Made by a program: the position numbers and the translations under genes
Shown here: positions 1 to 6,041 of the stretch, one piece after another
Layout: every line of letters starts with the position of its first letter
Numbering within the stretch: position 1 is the stretch's first letter
DNA from: Moraxellaceae bacterium
GTDB lineage: Bacteria > Pseudomonadota > Gammaproteobacteria > Pseudomonadales > Ketobacteraceae
NCBI GenBank assembly: GCA_002402125.1
Contig: NVVG01000078.1
Coordinates: 7,989 to 14,827 of the forward strand
Direction: 5' to 3'
DNA: 6,839 nt
The notes under the pieces: generated by a model
Told to the model about the DNA's origin: nothing
The model's database searches: none
What the model saw: the letters and a program-made list of their open reading frames with translations, nothing else

Positions 1-12
1 TGGATAAGAACG

Positions 13-38
13 CAGGAGCACAATAATACGAGCTCCTG
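13..38. repeat. Short inverted repeat near the left edge
   Basis: CAGGAGC at 13-19 is matched by GCTCCTG at 32-38, giving a 7-bp stem with a 12-base loop. No T-run follows on either strand, so it is a poor intrinsic terminator. It could be a weak terminator for a gene left of the window or an operator-like site. The rest of 1-215 has no convincing gene; I see only AT-rich sequence and two copies of TTGCGC (96-101 and 146-151). Confidence 0.25.
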
Positions 39-215
39 AATTATCTTTGATAGGTTATTGAATCATCCTCACCTGTCAAATCATCCGCTGAGTGCTTGCG
101 CAATTAAAAAAAATCCGACCACACTATTGCCCTGTCATGGTGGTATTGCGCGAGATGAACATTAAGACCAGAAATTAATTTTATATTTAGGGAAAATAAG
201 GCCTCGGATAAAACT

Positions 216-713
216 ATGACTAGAATTTTTATTGTATACGCCATAGTTATGCTGTTGTTGAGTTGTAGCACGACAAAAACGCAACATAATATGATAGATA
301 AAGCCACACTATTGAATGTTGCGATTTTAAGTGACAGTAAGAAATATGAGTTGCTCTTCAGTAGGGTAAATGGCAAAAAATTAACAATCGGGATTTCTAC
401 AGAGGAAAAGAATGCGATCTTTACTGTTGATGCCGGACTGAGTGACATTGATATGCGTATTACCTATAGTGCGGATAATCTTGTGGGTGTAAGGGCGGCA
501 TATTTTAGGGCCAGTTTATTTTTAGAAAAAAATAATACTTATAGTATGCGAGCATATGCGAATAATAAGTGTATCACTATGCAGATTGTAGATTCCAGAT
601 CCAAAGTTATATATGGACCTGTCAGTAAGCCACATTACATCTTTGACAGTGGGGAGTATTTATATAGCCTATTGGCTAGCGCGAATAAGGAAGAAAGTAA
701 GTGTTTGCATTGA
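216..713 (+). CDS. Small lipoprotein of unknown function
   Basis: This 165-residue protein is not one I recognise. Residues 1-16 form a short signal peptide (Arg3, then a hydrophobic stretch from Ile4 to Leu15) ending in the lipobox Leu14-Leu15-Ser16-Cys17. Cys17 would be lipidated by the standard Lgt/LspA pathway. Ser at +2 argues against retention in the inner membrane, so an outer-membrane, periplasm-facing lipoprotein is likely. The mature part is about 149 residues, mostly alternating hydrophobic and polar segments that suggest beta-structure (about 45-135). It has two further cysteines, Cys119 and Cys163, that might form a disulfide. The ATG at 216 is kept because the next in-frame Met (residue 12) would destroy the signal peptide; its ribosome site is weak (AAGG about 14 bases upstream). 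Two sampled 60-base lines (241-300, 481-540) are about 35% and 33% G+C, visibly lower than yheS. It stands alone, 90 bases before the oxygenase gene. Coding status is fairly sure; function is unknown. Confidence 0.75.
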   Translation: MTRIFIVYAIVMLLLSCSTTKTQHNMIDKATLLNVAILSDSKKYELLFSRVNGKKLTIGISTEEKNAIFTVDAGLSDIDMRITYSADNLVGVRAAYFRASLFLEKNNTYSMRAYANNKCITMQIVDSRSKVIYGPVSKPHYIFDSGEYLYSLLASANKEESKCLH

Positions 714-769
714 TATTTACGCTAACGAGAATAGAGGCTTAAGCGGAGTGTTTCTCTGCTATGTTCCAC

Positions 770-801
770 AAGAAAATTGAAAAATAATACAAGAAATTGA
801 A
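770..801 (+). repeat. Near-direct repeat upstream of the oxygenase gene
   Basis: AAGAAAATTGAA (770-781) and AAGAAATTGAA (791-801) start 21 bases apart, about two helical turns, directly in front of the oxygenase start at 804. This could be a paired regulator site or simply AT-rich sequence. The second copy occupies the place where a Shine-Dalgarno site would be expected, and only a weak AAGAAA is present. Confidence 0.2.
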
Positions 802-803
802 CT

Positions 804-1472
804 ATGATCCAACCTCCTAATACAAACAACGAGACCGATGGCCGTAGTGATCATATTTTCGAGCGGATTGTAACGGATATTAATACTAAAGGTTACAGTA
901 TTAATCAAGCCGCACTACCTTCAGCCCTAGGAAATAAACTCGCTCAATACCTAAACACTATAAGTGGCGATGACTTTGACCATGCAGGGATAGGGCGGGA
1001 TCTCGAGGTTAAGCGTGACGAATTGGTGCGTGGCGATGAAATCTGTTGGATAACAGGAGAGTCAGACGCGGGGAAGGACTGGTTACATTGGATAGCAGAA
1101 ATGCAGCTTTATATAAATCGTGGATTGTTCCTTGGATTATTTTCCTTTGAAAGCCATTTTTCCCATTATGCGACCGGTGATTTTTATAGACGCCATTACG
1201 ACGCATTTAAAGGCCAGGCCAATCGCGTTCTTTCAATGGTGGTCTACTTGAACTCAGACTGGACTCAAGAAGATGGCGGGGAACTGGTTTTATACACAAA
1301 TTCAAACGATGTAGAAGGCATAACAGTGACCCCTAGTTTTGGCACTGTGGTCGTTTTTCTCAGTGAAGACTTTCCTCACGAGGTGCTAACCACTCATCGC
1401 GACAGATATTCTATTGCTGGCTGGTTCCGGATTAACTCGTCTACAAATGACCGAGCAGACCCTCCCTCATGA
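804..1472 (+). CDS. Prolyl-4-hydroxylase-like 2-oxoglutarate/Fe(II) oxygenase
   Basis: This 222-residue protein is predicted to be a cytoplasmic non-haem iron dioxygenase of the P4Hc/PHD group, using 2-oxoglutarate and O2 to hydroxylate a substrate, most likely a protein prolyl residue. The double-stranded beta-helix core covers about 115-211. Iron ligands are His131-Tyr-Asp133 and His192 (Phe-Pro-His-Glu-Val). Arg201 in RYSIAGWF would bind the 2-oxoglutarate carboxylate. The strand VVYLNSDW (146-153) followed by DGGEL (157-161) is typical of the family. His131 to His192 is 61 residues and His192 to Arg201 is 9, the same as His313, His374 and Arg383 of human PHD2. Residues 1-110 are a less conserved N-terminal part with no signal peptide. 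The ATG at 804 is the only plausible start (next Met is residue 100) despite a weak ribosome site. The gene overlaps the next one by 4 bases. A Pseudomonas putida homologue (PPHD) hydroxylates EF-Tu; that this protein shares the substrate is inference, and other P4H-like substrates are possible. Confidence 0.9.
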   Translation: MIQPPNTNNETDGRSDHIFERIVTDINTKGYSINQAALPSALGNKLAQYLNTISGDDFDHAGIGRDLEVKRDELVRGDEICWITGESDAGKDWLHWIAEMQLYINRGLFLGLFSFESHFSHYATGDFYRRHYDAFKGQANRVLSMVVYLNSDWTQEDGGELVLYTNSNDVEGITVTPSFGTVVVFLSEDFPHEVLTTHRDRYSIAGWFRINSSTNDRADPPS

Positions 1473-1675
1473 ATCAGCCCATTGTTGACTATCACCAAGA
1501 TCATGAACAAGACTGGGTTGCTGAATTAGCCTGCGGTCATTTTCAACATGTCAGAAATAACCCTCCCTGGATTAATCGTCCTTGGGTGGATTCGGTGACG
1601 GGGCGGGAATCGATGTTAGGTCAACCATTGGATTGTAAAAAATGTGACTTAGGGTCACCAGTAGATACAATATAG
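1469..1675 (+). CDS. DUF3565 family small protein, possible zinc site
   Basis: This 68-residue soluble protein matches the DUF3565 family pattern as I remember it: an N-terminal IVDYHQD segment, WVAELACGHFQHVR (16-29), NPPW (31-34), RPW (37-39) and a C-terminal LDCKKCD (55-61). Cys22, His24, His27, Cys56 and Cys59 could form a single metal site (CxH plus CxxC), a reading from residue pattern only. The family has no established function that I know of. The start ATG (1469-1471) overlaps the oxygenase stop TGA (1470-1472) as ATGA, and the bases before it (GACCCTCCCTC) contain no Shine-Dalgarno site, so translation probably depends on ribosomes finishing the oxygenase. That coupling suggests the two products are needed together. 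The length is full for the family. It ends 23 bases from the convergent yheS gene. Confidence 0.88.
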   Translation: MNQPIVDYHQDHEQDWVAELACGHFQHVRNNPPWINRPWVDSVTGRESMLGQPLDCKKCDLGSPVDTI

Positions 1676-1698
1676 TTTGTTAGTGTAGTTTATGCTTT

Positions 1699-3618
1699 TT
1701 AAGAGTTATTAATAGACGCAGTTAACTCTTCTAACTCTTCAGCAGCCTCCATCCATTCCATTTCAAGCTCCTCGAATTGTCTATTGATTTCCCCTTGTTG
1801 TCGTAATAGGTCGGTGAGTTGCTTCTTGTTCTCGCTATCATAGAGCGTACTGTCCGATAATTGGTCTTCAATGAGGTCTTTATCTTTCTGTCTCTTTTCC
1901 ATGGTTTTTTCTGCGCGGTCGACACGCTTTTTAACCGGACTAAGTAACTTGCGTAACTCCGCGGCGCGTTGGCGGCCGGCCTTTTTGTCGACCCTTATGT
2001 CGGAAGTATTCTCATTTTCGACATTTTGATCGCCCTGTTTTTTCTGGTTTCTAAAATCACTTAACCATTGTGCATAGTCTTCAAGGTCTCCTTTGAATTC
2101 TTCGGCCTTGCCGTTAGCAACTAGATAGAGATTGTCGGTTACGCTACGTATCAGATGACGATCATGAGAAACGATGAGTAGGGCGCCTTCAAATGACTGT
2201 AGTGCCATGGTGAGCGCGTGGCGCATCTCCAAGTCTAAATGGTTGGTTGGTTCATCAAGTAGCAAGAGGTTGGGTTTTTCCCAAATAATCAGTGCAAGTG
2301 CGAGACGGGCTTTTTCACCGCCAGAAAAACGACCGATAGGGTCGTATACTTGATCTCCAATAAAGTTAAAGCTACCAAGGTATTTTCGTAAAATGGCCTC
2401 TGAGGTGGAGGGAGAGAGGCGTTGTAGTTGTTGCATTGGGCTGGCACTAGCATCGAGCTGATCGAGTTGATGCTGGGCAAAATAACCAATACGGCAATTT
2501 TCGCTGAGTTTTCGCACGCCGCTTAATATTTCTAGATCACCTACAAGGGTTTTAATGAGGGTGGATTTTCCTGCGCCATTTGGTCCAAGTAAACCGATGC
2601 GTGAATTTGGACCAAGATCCAATGTTACTTTAGTTAATATTTCGCTGTTAGCATAACCTACGCTGGCGTTGTCCATTGCAAGCAGTGGATCGGCCATTTT
2701 GTCTGGCGTCTCAAAGTGGAAACTAAAAGGCGAGTCGATGTGTGCAGGAGCGATACGTTCTAATCGATCCAGGGCTTTAAGTCGACTTTGTGCTTGGCGT
2801 GCTTTGGTGGCTTGGGCGCGAAAGCGGTCGATGTATTTTTGCATATGAGCAACTTCGCGTTGTTGTTTTTCAAATGCGGACTGCTGTTGTTGAAGATGCA
2901 TGGCTCTTTGCACCTCAAAGCTAGAATAGTTACCTTTGTAGTGGGTTAGCGTTTGGTTTTCAGCGTGTAGAATATGTTGCACGATGCTGTCGAGAAATTC
3001 CCTATCATGGGAGATTAGCAGTAGAGTGCCTGGGTACTGTTTTAACCAATCCTCTAACCAAAGGATTGCATCTAGGTCTAAATGGTTGGTGGGCTCATCC
3101 AATAGCAATAGGTCGGAACGGCACATTAGTGTCTTGGCAAGATTTAGGCGCATGCGCCAACCACCAGAAAATTCTTGAACAGGGGTAGTAAATTGTTCTT
3201 GCGTGAAGCCTAAGCCGTTGAGCAATCTGGCGGCTTTTGATTCTGCCGTATAGGCGTCGATGTTGTCGAGTTCGTTGTGGATAAGGGCAATTTTGTTGTC
3301 GTCGTGGGCCGCTTCGGCTTCAGTAAGTGCCAGTTGCCAGTCACGCAATGGTTGGTCACCATCAATCACAAACTCGATGGCGGCTCGGTCGAGTGCGTCA
3401 ATTTCTTGAGCCATATGAGCGATGGTCCAGTCCTTGGGTACAAGGCATTGCCCATGATCTGTGTGCAGCTCGCCTCTTAATAGAGAAAATAGTGAGGACT
3501 TGCCGCAGCCGTTGCGGCCGGTGACGCCAATATGCCAACCTGGATGTGCGGTGAAGTCACCTTCACGGATTAGGAGTTTGTCTCCACGGTAAAGAGAGAT
3601 GGCTTTGAGCTGGATCAT
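1699..3618 (-). CDS. yheS: ABC-F family ATPase, YheS type
   Basis: This 639-residue protein is a soluble twin-ABC ATPase with no membrane segments, close to the 637 residues of E. coli YheS. ABC-F proteins bind the ribosomal E site and act on stalled or idle ribosomes rather than transporting solutes. Domain 1 has Walker A GRNGCGKS (34-41), an arm-type insertion at about 80-140, signature FSGGWRMRL (150-158), Walker B ending Asp174-Glu175, and switch His204. The basic, Gln-rich helical interdomain linker (PtIM) covers about 235-300. Domain 2 has Walker A GPNGAGKS (345-352), signature FSGGEKARL (431-439), Asp455-Glu456 and His485. Both catalytic glutamates are present, so it should be active. 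The C-terminal 545-635 is a charged, probably coiled-coil extension as in YheS. Start: the ATG at 3618 aligns with the E. coli N-terminus, but no clear Shine-Dalgarno site precedes it. A 4-codon ORF (3629-3615) overlaps the start as ATGA. No convincing terminator follows; the end faces the DUF3565 gene 23 bases away. YheS is preferred over Uup, EttA or YbiT because of N-terminal similarity, linker and C-terminal length. Confidence 0.95.
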   Translation of the reverse strand: MIQLKAISLYRGDKLLIREGDFTAHPGWHIGVTGRNGCGKSSLFSLLRGELHTDHGQCLVPKDWTIAHMAQEIDALDRAAIEFVIDGDQPLRDWQLALTEAEAAHDDNKIALIHNELDNIDAYTAESKAARLLNGLGFTQEQFTTPVQEFSGGWRMRLNLAKTLMCRSDLLLLDEPTNHLDLDAILWLEDWLKQYPGTLLLISHDREFLDSIVQHILHAENQTLTHYKGNYSSFEVQRAMHLQQQQSAFEKQQREVAHMQKYIDRFRAQATKARQAQSRLKALDRLERIAPAHIDSPFSFHFETPDKMADPLLAMDNASVGYANSEILTKVTLDLGPNSRIGLLGPNGAGKSTLIKTLVGDLEILSGVRKLSENCRIGYFAQHQLDQLDASASPMQQLQRLSPSTSEAILRKYLGSFNFIGDQVYDPIGRFSGGEKARLALALIIWEKPNLLLLDEPTNHLDLEMRHALTMALQSFEGALLIVSHDRHLIRSVTDNLYLVANGKAEEFKGDLEDYAQWLSDFRNQKKQGDQNVENENTSDIRVDKKAGRQRAAELRKLLSPVKKRVDRAEKTMEKRQKDKDLIEDQLSDSTLYDSENKKQLTDLLRQQGEINRQFEELEMEWMEAAEELEELTASINNS

Positions 3619-3659
3619 AGGGAAACCATTAAACTGTTCTATATGAAGTATTTCTAGGG

Positions 3660-3687
3660 ATTATCAGGGGCAATAGTCTACCTCAAA
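3660..3687 (-). promoter_or_regulatory. Candidate yheS promoter
   Basis: On the minus strand TTTGAG (3687-3682) lies 16 bases before GATAAT (3665-3660), 41 bases upstream of the yheS start. The -10 matches 5 of 6 consensus bases; the -35 is poor. It lies downstream of the histone-like gene's terminator, which implies yheS needs its own promoter. Confidence 0.25.
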
Positions 3688-3730
3688 TTTGGCTGGTAGG
3701 GGTTCGGATTACTGGGTATTTTGCAGGCAC

Positions 3731-3760
3731 AAAAAAGGGCGGCATTAATGCCGCCCTTTT
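3731..3760 (-). terminator. Intrinsic terminator of the histone H1-like gene
   Basis: Positions 3733-3760 are a perfect 28-base palindrome centred on ATTAAT, with GGGCGGC and GCCGCCC in the stem. Read on the minus strand, the stem is followed by a T-run (TTTTTT, 3736-3731). It lies 24 bases after the histone-like gene's stop codon. The G+C-rich stem plus the run of six U is a textbook intrinsic terminator. On the plus strand only four T follow, so it should work better on the minus strand. It separates the histone-like gene from yheS, which is on the same strand. Confidence 0.9.
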
Positions 3761-3784
3761 ACCTGCTTGCTTTTAGCCTAGCGT

Positions 3785-4951
3785 TTATGCGTCGCTATCA
3801 GGCGAAAATAAGCTACGTCCTGGCTCGGTTGGCATTACAAGAGGCTTTTTCTCTTCTGCTACTGGAGTTGGCGCCGCTGTCGCAACAGGAGCTTCTTTCT
3901 TAGGCTCAGGTTTTGGGGCAGCCTTTACTTCAGGTTTTGGCGCTGGCTTTGCGGCCGGTGCTGGAGCGGCCTTGGGGGCTGCTTTGGCTACAGGCTTAGC
4001 GGCTTTCTTAGCGGCTGGTTTAGGCGCTGCTTTGGCTTTTGCTGTAGGTTTGGCGACTTTCTTAGGGGCTGCTTTGGCTTTTGCTGCTGGTTTAGCTGCT
4101 TTCTTAGGGGCTGCCTTAGCTTTAGCTGCTGGTTTGGCGGCTTTCTTAGGCGTTGCTTTTGCTTTAGCTGCGGCTTTCTTCGGTGCAGCTTTTTTAGCGG
4201 TAGTTTTCTTTGCGGTTTTCTGCTTCGCGGCAGCTGCTTTTTCTTTCTTTTTGGCGGCGGCTTCTTTCTTCTTGGCTATTACTGCTTTCTTCTTCGCTAT
4301 TGCAGCTTGCTTTTTCACAGCATCTGCGGCTTTTTTAGCGGCGATTTTTGCTTTGGTTGCTGCTTTAGCATCGGCGGCCTTTTTAGCGGCAGCGGCTTTC
4401 TTATCGGCTACTTTAGCTTTAGCATCAGCTATCTTCTTGGCTGCTGCATCCTTCTTTGCTTGTAGTTTTGCAGCTGCGGCAGCTTTTTTAGCGATAGCTG
4501 CATCTTCATTGGCAAATTCGTTTTCTATCGCTGCAACTGCTTTGGCAATGCGTGCTTGGCGAGACGACTCACCTTTAAGCGCGTTGGAGGCAGTTTTGGC
4601 TTGAGCTAAAGCGGCTTTTGCTTGAGCAGACGCGGTTGCGTTTTTCTCTACGGCGGCTTTGGTTGTGGCTACCGCTTTTGCAGTTGCAGCAGTCTTTTTG
4701 GCCTTAGCTTTTGCAGCAGCTTGCTTAGCTTTTGCTTGAGCTGCCTTTTGCGCTTTATTGGCTTTATCAGCAGCTTTAGTTGCTGAGGCAAGAGTTTTTG
4801 CCGCTACCGCCAGCTTCTTTGCTTTAGCTTTGTTCAATTGGGATTGTAGTTTCGCAATTTCCTTAGACAGAGCGATAGTAGGGTCGACAACCTTCGTCGT
4901 TGTTTTTTTAGGGGCTGCTTTTTTAGGAGCGGCTTTCTTTTTTGCGGCCAT
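3785..4951 (-). CDS. Histone H1-like Lys/Ala/Pro-rich protein (AlgP-like)
   Basis: This 388-residue protein is composed very largely of Ala and Lys, with Pro added in the last third, and resembles eukaryotic histone H1 tails and Pseudomonas AlgP. Such proteins bind DNA and act as nucleoid-associated factors or regulators (AlgP affects alginate genes); a role here is inferred. The layout is: a basic N-terminal tail with two KKAAPKK-like blocks (5-16); a proline-free stretch of 232 residues (25-256) with a single Gly127, predicted to be long helix; four 14-residue repeats (261-316) on the theme AKAKAAPKKAAKP; an Ala/Pro tail with Glu (317-370); and a non-repetitive acidic end, LFSPDSDA. Residues 150-245 resemble TolA domain II, but there is no membrane anchor, so TolA is unlikely. 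The AlgP N-terminal domain, as I remember it, is not evident, so I give no symbol. Start: ATG at 4951 has a good GAGGAA seven bases upstream. The long open frame on the opposite strand is a by-product of Ala/Lys codons. Confidence 0.88.
   Translation of the reverse strand: MAAKKKAAPKKAAPKKTTTKVVDPTIALSKEIAKLQSQLNKAKAKKLAVAAKTLASATKAADKANKAQKAAQAKAKQAAAKAKAKKTAATAKAVATTKAAVEKNATASAQAKAALAQAKTASNALKGESSRQARIAKAVAAIENEFANEDAAIAKKAAAAAKLQAKKDAAAKKIADAKAKVADKKAAAAKKAADAKAATKAKIAAKKAADAVKKQAAIAKKKAVIAKKKEAAAKKKEKAAAAKQKTAKKTTAKKAAPKKAAAKAKATPKKAAKPAAKAKAAPKKAAKPAAKAKAAPKKVAKPTAKAKAAPKPAAKKAAKPVAKAAPKAAPAPAAKPAPKPEVKAAPKPEPKKEAPVATAAPTPVAEEKKPLVMPTEPGRSLFSPDSDA
4004..4171 (-). repeat. Four tandem 42-bp repeats within the histone H1-like gene
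   Basis: Four units of 42 bp (4130-4171, 4088-4129, 4046-4087, 4004-4045) encode four 14-residue repeats (261-274, 275-288, 289-302, 303-316). The core CTTTCTTAGG (plus strand) recurs in three units, and GCTGCTTTGGCTTTTGCTG in two adjacent ones. The fourth unit has diverged at its end (PAAKK instead of KAAKP). Such in-frame repeats can change copy number by slippage or recombination without breaking the frame. Confidence 0.8.
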
Positions 4952-4958
4952 TGAATTA

Positions 4959-5000
4959 TTCCTCAGCTAAGTTTGATTGTGCGCACGGTTATTGATTATA
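4959..5000 (-). promoter_or_regulatory. Promoter -10 and ribosome site of the histone H1-like gene
   Basis: On the minus strand a perfect TATAAT lies at 5000-4995, 43 bases before the ATG, and GAGGAA lies at 4964-4959. No good -35 hexamer is seen at normal spacing (an 18-base spacer gives only TATAGA), so an activator may be needed. The 8-bp palindrome GTGCGCAC (4979-4986) sits at about the start of the transcript and may be an operator. Confidence 0.45.
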
Positions 5001-5038
5001 CGGTTTGTCCCCATAAATTCTATACCTTTACCACCATG

Positions 5039-5066
5039 TTGCCGAACATCTGCAATTAAATATGAT
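5039..5066 (+). promoter_or_regulatory. Candidate promoter of the FKBP isomerase gene
   Basis: TTGCCG (5039-5044) lies 16 bases before TATGAT (5061-5066). The match is 4 of 6 at -35 and 5 of 6 at -10. It would leave a leader of about 150 bases, including an imperfect hairpin CGTTAC/GTAACG (5148-5153 and 5168-5173). The remainder of the 4952-5221 gap holds no gene I can support. Confidence 0.3.
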
Positions 5067-5221
5067 ATTTTCGAGCTTATGATGCAGAAGCAACCAAATT
5101 ATTCTGCTAGTATCCAGAGCGAACCAATTAAAATGTAAAGGGATTGGCGTTACTGAACAACTGATCGGTAACGATGTCCAAGCCCTCTCAGCGGAATATA
5201 GACTAAATACTAGGAGTTCAA

Positions 5222-5983
5222 ATGAAGAAAATAGTGATTGCTGCAGTGGCTTTGGGATTAGCTGCATGTCAGCCGGCAGAAGATACTGCCAATGCATCAG
5301 AAAAGGCTGCCACACCTGCAGCGGAAATGACTACGGACGCGGCTGCAGCACCAGCGTTTGTAGACGAAAATGACAAGGCGAGCTATGCCATTGGCCTAAA
5401 GTATGGTGAGTCAATGAAGCGAGATTTATCTGAGTTGCAAGTGAAAACCTTTTATAGGGGTTTCTCTGATGGCTTCGAAGGCAAGGAACCTGCCATTAAA
5501 GCAGAAGATATCGTCGCAACCTTGCAAGCTTTGCAAACACGTAAAATGGCTGAGATGAAAGAAAAAGCTGACGCTGCTGGCGCAGGCAATAAGGCTGATG
5601 GTGATAAGTATCTAGCAGACAACAAGAAACGTGACGGTGTGATTACCTTAGAAAGTGGTCTGCAATACGAAGTACTTACTGTAGGTAAGGGCGAATCTCC
5701 TACCAAAGACGACAAAGTGAATGTGCATTACCACGGTACACTGATCGATGGCACAGTGTTTGACAGCTCTGTTGATCGTGGAAAACCTGCAACCTTTGGT
5801 GTTGGACAAGTTATCAAAGGCTGGACCGAGGCTCTACAGTTAATGAAAACTGGCGACAAGTGGAAGGTATTTATTCCTTCTGAATTAGCCTATGGCGCAC
5901 GAGGTGCGGGTGGTAAGATTGGCCCTAATGCTGCGTTGGTTTTTGAGGTTGAATTAATCTCGATTGAGAAAAAGAGTAGCTAA
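5222..5983 (+). CDS. FKBP-type peptidyl-prolyl isomerase lipoprotein (FkpA/Mip type)
   Basis: This 253-residue protein is predicted to be a periplasmic, membrane-anchored cis-trans prolyl isomerase and chaperone for exported proteins. Residues 1-15 are a signal peptide ending in lipobox Leu13-Ala14-Ala15-Cys16; Gln at +2 favours outer-membrane sorting. An Ala/Thr-rich linker (17-46) precedes the FKBP_N dimerisation domain (about 47-135: SYAIGLKYGESM, then a helical stretch). The catalytic FKBP domain is about 164-248. FKBP12 pocket residues are all present: Tyr170, Phe180, Asp181, Phe192, Val197-Ile198, Trp201, Tyr224 and Phe241. The domain order is that of FkpA and Mip, whose family dimerises in a V shape. 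The start is firm: AGGAG (5212-5216) lies five bases before the ATG. The gene is divergent from the histone-like gene and convergent with the WD40 gene, so it is probably transcribed alone. Unlike E. coli FkpA, which is soluble, this form is a lipoprotein, so I give no symbol. Confidence 0.95.
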   Translation: MKKIVIAAVALGLAACQPAEDTANASEKAATPAAEMTTDAAAAPAFVDENDKASYAIGLKYGESMKRDLSELQVKTFYRGFSDGFEGKEPAIKAEDIVATLQALQTRKMAEMKEKADAAGAGNKADGDKYLADNKKRDGVITLESGLQYEVLTVGKGESPTKDDKVNVHYHGTLIDGTVFDSSVDRGKPATFGVGQVIKGWTEALQLMKTGDKWKVFIPSELAYGARGAGGKIGPNAALVFEVELISIEKKSS

Positions 5984-6000
5984 ATGATGGAGTTGTCGCA

Positions 6001-6038
6001 TTTGTCAGCCTTTGTATAAGCGGACAGGTGCTGACAAA
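6001..6038. repeat. 9-bp inverted repeat after the isomerase gene
   Basis: TTTGTCAGC (6001-6009) is matched exactly by GCTGACAAA (6030-6038) with a 20-base loop. It lies between the isomerase stop and the large terminator palindrome. No T-run follows, so it is not itself a terminator. It could stabilise the 3' end of the isomerase mRNA. Confidence 0.4.
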
Positions 6039-6041
6039 ACC

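Noticed and set aside
104..448. A 114-residue minus-strand frame opposite the lipoprotein gene
   Set aside because: The plus-strand frame has a clear signal peptide and lipobox; this one has no such support.
742..760. AGCGGAG/CTCTGCT hairpin as terminator of the lipoprotein gene
   Set aside because: It needs a G-T pair, is only 7 bp, and no T-run follows.
1701..1730. AAGAGTTA/TAACTCTT stem at the yheS 3' end as a terminator
   Set aside because: The stem is AT-rich, lies in the last codons, and no T-run follows on either strand.
1699..3618. Antibiotic-resistance ABC-F protein
   Set aside because: The length, linker and C-terminal extension fit the housekeeping YheS group, and there is no long leader-peptide region or mobile context.
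4004..4171. CRISPR array
   Set aside because: The units are contiguous with no variable spacers and are in frame within a coding gene.
3972..4604. A 210-residue open frame on the plus strand, Ala/Phe-rich, opposite the histone-like gene
   Set aside because: It is the reverse of Ala/Lys-rich codons (GCx and AAA/AAG read backwards give Ala, Phe and Leu), has no ribosome site, and the minus-strand gene has a good one.
3785..4951. TolA as the identity of the Ala/Lys-rich gene
   Set aside because: There is no N-terminal membrane segment or TolA C-terminal domain, and the neighbours are not tol-pal genes.
5028..5315. A 95-residue minus-strand frame across the divergent gap and the start of the isomerase gene
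   Set aside because: No ribosome site or family resemblance, and it overlaps the signal peptide region of a firmly identified gene.
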